Shown: positions 60,633-64,000 of the stretch, piece by piece
How the letters are laid out: every line of letters begins with the position of its first letter
How positions within the stretch are numbered: the stretch's first letter is position 1
From: Macrotrachela quadricornifera
Lineage: Eukaryota > Rotifera > Eurotatoria > Philodinida > Philodinidae
DNA length: 64,000 bases
Direction: 5' to 3'
NCBI GenBank assembly: GCA_022393335.1
Contig: JAJEKB010021263.1
Coordinates: forward strand, 1,384,104-1,448,103
Position numbers and translations under genes: made by a program
Notes under the pieces: generated by a model
What the model was told of the DNA's origin: nothing
What the model saw: the letters and a program-made list of their open reading frames with translations, nothing else
Databases searched by the model: none

Positions 60633-63600
60633 GGGACCTTAACTTTTTATTTATCAATTAAAAGATGGATGATGAGATTTTGTTTGTGATCAGTAAATAT
60701 CATGTCAATTAAAGCATTAATCATGCGACTGAGAAACAATAAACTAAATTTCTATAGAATAGATGACATGAAATAAGTAATTATATTTGATTTGTAATAT
60801 AACATCTAGCATTTCGAATAAAGTCGCTAACTTTCAATAAAAATACATATGATGGAGAACTTTGCTGATAGATAGACATCTACTTTTGACAAGCTGATTA
60901 ACTTATATCTTTGAAATAGTGAGACTCGTTATTTAGAGTTTCCACTAATTGGTGCAAACTGAGTTATCGGTTGACTCATTCGAGTTCAAATATTTATCAA
61001 TCTCTACGGATTTCACCTGTTGATTTATTAGGAAGAAACAGATTGAATAAGAATTACTCGTTTGGTTCTTTGCCTGTGTGTATGTATGAATAATTCAGCT
61101 GTTACATCATTCTCTTTAAATAAGAATAAAGAGACTAGTGATTCTCATTCTCCTTTTCCAGTTATTTGATAAAGAGACAACGGCAATTGTTTTTCTTTAT
61201 AGTTCACTTATAAAAAAAGTTTTTAACTTATCTCTGTCGCTGTTTGCAGCAAAACAAACGAAAATGTTGCAACTCGCCACGGTTTTATTGACATTTTTGT
61301 CATAACAAGGCTGTTCTAATGAAACCTCTGTTATTTTGTTACGGCAGCCCTGATTTTTTTGCGTTACAACAACATTATCAAAAAGATCGTGACGAGTTAC
61401 AAGATTCTCAAACAAATATATCATAAATCAATTCTTAATAACAATTGCAGAATCACTTGTTTATGTTTGTTTGTATAGTTGTTCGAACAATAAAAAAAAG
61501 TAAAAAGAAATCAATATTAAAAATTTTTTTGTCTCATACTGACTCAATAAGGTTAAATTTGTATGAACAGCTGATAAAACTTAGCAGATGGTGAAAACCT
61601 TAAAAAATGTATCCCTCACACTTATCCTGAATAAATTTAAAGAGATGTATTTTTTTCACAAAAATACCAAGTTTTTTTATGAATACTTCCCTATTTCCTT
61701 GGAATTGGGAAAGTTGTTCCTTTCTTTTAGAAACAGATTTCGATAAATTTTTTTTTTATTTTAATAAGCTATCACATGTGTAGTTAAAAATTAAAGTTAT
61801 TTCAGATTCAATATAGATAAAAAAGTTATCTTTTTAATGGAAATAGTGATTTATTTCCCGTTAAGGTTGTTTTATTACTTCCTTTAGTTTTTTTCACTAA
61901 GCTCGATGGATTGTCTTTGATATTTTTACATGGTTTTAGCTGTTGAAATGGAAACCCAGACTATAACATCATTCGAGTTAACTAATTCTATCTGTGGATG
62001 CTCATCTATCGGAACAGCGTAATCGGAATTTAACAATGGTGGAGCTTGTAATAAAATTTAGCCGGAGAAACTTTGTTAAGTTGTGAAGCTCAAAGCTTCG
62101 GCGGAGAGACTGAGTCGCACCTATCCCTCCTTTCATTAGGTCACCACTCTTTCCTTTTTTTGTTGATGGCTGTATTGTCCTGTTTTTTTTAATATAAGAA
62201 GAATTTTTAATTTATTGCTCATCTTAATATTAATTGATTATCTGATGTTTTCTTTCTTTGAGTCTCACATTGCGTTCTAATCGAAATTGGTTACGTGTAT
62301 CAGTTTTTATTCCAATTCCTTCTTTTCATTGTCGTGCTTATAGAGCAAGCAATAGAAAACTTCGAATATTGATGTGTATGAGAAAAATGGTTCAAAAACG
62401 GTGATCTGTTTCTTTTGTTGTCAGTATAAAAAAATTTCGACCAATGGATAGCTTTCTCAGTATGTCTTCACACAGTAAAAATTTAAAGAATAATTCAGTT
62501 TCCAATTATGATAAATATTAATCAAAGCATTTTTCTATTGATTTTATTAAAAGATAGAGTACTGGGTGTAGCACTTTTTCATATTGTCATTGACCCATAC
62601 TGGAGCCTGTTATCAGTATCACCAGCAAGCTGTGATCACTTTTTGAAACAATTGTTGACCTTATGTGGATCGTGTTTTATTTATTGAACCATACATAATT
62701 GCGCTTGGTAATAAGACCATTGATGGATTTAGAGTTTCTGCGATTACTGGACTTAAAATGGCAGCTACTTCAGGTAACAAATGTTAATGCATTTTGCAAA
62801 GAAATATTTAACAAGATCTTCAATAACATTCTTCTACATTCTAAATGAAGCAAAGAACTATATTAATTACTTTTTATTCGACAGTCGATGGCTTCGAAAG
62901 AGCTGAATTTCAATCAAAATTTTATGCACAAAAAGTTCGATAGCAGTATAGACATAGCTCGGTAAGAGAAGAAATGTTTGTTCTTTTATAATCATTTATA
63001 TCTTCAAATCAGCATTCTTGCATGAATAATCCTATTTGATCTTTGAATCAGAACAGAATCTAAACCGATATCTTAACGATTGATTTTGCCACGCAAAATT
63101 TTCAGTAATTAATGATAATCAATCATGGGACCAAGAAAAATTGATACTGAACGTCTATTTCAATCAATACGTTGGTATGTTAAACGTGGAAAGAACTTGC
63201 GAAACTGAACATCTTTTACAATAAAAATCTTGACAACCAGACAGTTCGTCGTAGGACAATTTATCACTGACATTTCGTCATATGTACATCTAGTCACAAC
63301 CGAATTAGTTGCGAATAGTTCGTCGTGATGAAAGAAAAAATTTTGCTTGCACATCTTGTTTGCTCTTTCTATTACGAGATGAACTGTCCGTGACGAATTG
63401 TTTTGCGATGAATTGTATTAATACTAAAAATCTTTGGAGCAAAATTCAATAGTCGAGCGCGCTTATATTTTAATAAAACGTATTTTATCTTTCTTTTCTT
63501 TTATGCAGACGTCTTGAATACTTAATATACACCTTTCGTGAATTTTATTTCGCCAGCAAGGGACGGATTATCCAACTTGTTTTGGAAATAGTGCTCTACT

Positions 63601-64000
63601 TATTATGAACATTGACAATGATCAATTTTATATAGAAATAGAATACAGATATATACAAGTAGAATATATAATTTATTCCAAGCAAACAGTTCAAATTGAT
63701 GTCAGTATTGTGTGAAGTTATCTCTCTGATATTCTTCGCTATCATATTATGCAGTTGCTATTACTTAAACATAACTGATAATAAAAATTTTCACAATAAA
63801 AAGCAATAGTTAGAAAAATCAACTTGATTATTAGAGAAAATTCTGATGAGAAATTTTCACTCATCAGAATAACTGGATAATTTAATCTTTTTTTCACAAA
63901 TTTCTTCGTGAATATATTTGTTGATAATATTTATATCTTAAATATTACGTTCGAAAAACAAATAATTCAGTAGTAAAATAATATAATTAAACTCAAGTTT
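60261..64000. other. Non-coding to the window end, no gene recognised
   Basis: I see no supported exon or element with clear ends in about 3.7 kb apart from one microsatellite. Several short open frames lack motifs and splice partners. Confidence 0.4.
60601..60629. repeat. (TA)n microsatellite
   Basis: About 14 uninterrupted TA dinucleotides. Confidence 0.95.

Overview
The window looks like nuclear DNA of a bdelloid rotifer (Adineta/Rotaria-like); this is inferred from content, not from a database match. The reasons are strong AT-richness, genes cut by many introns of about 45-60 bp (GT...TTTAG/ATAG), several F-box/leucine-rich-type genes, a polycystin whose ectodomain is built from NHL repeats, a glycoside hydrolase of a type rare in animals, and many short non-autonomous DNA transposons and foldback elements. 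I see no prokaryotic, phage or viral genes, no rRNA or tRNA and no CRISPR.

Layout, left to right: 1-4380 is non-coding with direct repeats and a foldback. 4381-6553 (+) is an hnRNP U-like SPRY/P-loop protein in 13 exons, with a frame that closes exactly. 7008-8835 (-) is an F-box/LRR-like gene. 8.8-11.9 kb is repetitive, with a ~1-kb foldback. 11887-12900 (-) is a BTB-like gene with an in-frame TAA. 13778-15067 (-) is a secreted Cys-rich/GH128-like hydrolase. 17549-19432 (+) is a second F-box gene. 20240-21605 holds a foldback abutting the relic of a phospholipid scramblase gene, whose intact paralogue lies at 22485-23958 (-). 24.6-27.25 kb has a foldback and a TA-flanked MITE. 27366-28566 (-) is a nuclear, possibly BEN-domain protein. 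28.6-35.7 kb is mostly non-coding with hAT-like elements. 35684-51597 (-) is one 16-kb, 33-exon polycystin gene. 53558-56874 (-) is a third F-box gene. 57.7-60.3 kb is a diverged tandem array of ~600-bp units. The rest is non-coding.

The standout is the polycystin locus. I could chain it exon by exon from a signal peptide through four NHL beta-propeller modules, a Thr-rich minisatellite stalk, REJ-like and GAIN/GPS regions, a PLAT domain and a PKD-type channel to a C-terminal stop. Intron phases agree throughout except at four explicit lesions. Removing the nine surplus bases of three of them (the fourth is a compensated pair) gives exactly 3,600 codons. In-frame stops and a 7-bp tandem duplication suggest a decaying copy, as expected if bdelloid degenerate tetraploidy leaves a second copy elsewhere. 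Two transposons sit inside its introns.

There is no operon-like logic. The genes are independent and likely act in RNA binding (hnRNP U), ubiquitin ligase substrate choice (three F-box proteins, perhaps the BTB protein), membrane lipid scrambling, extracellular beta-glucan digestion, transcription or chromatin (BEN-like) and surface mechano- or chemosensation (polycystin).
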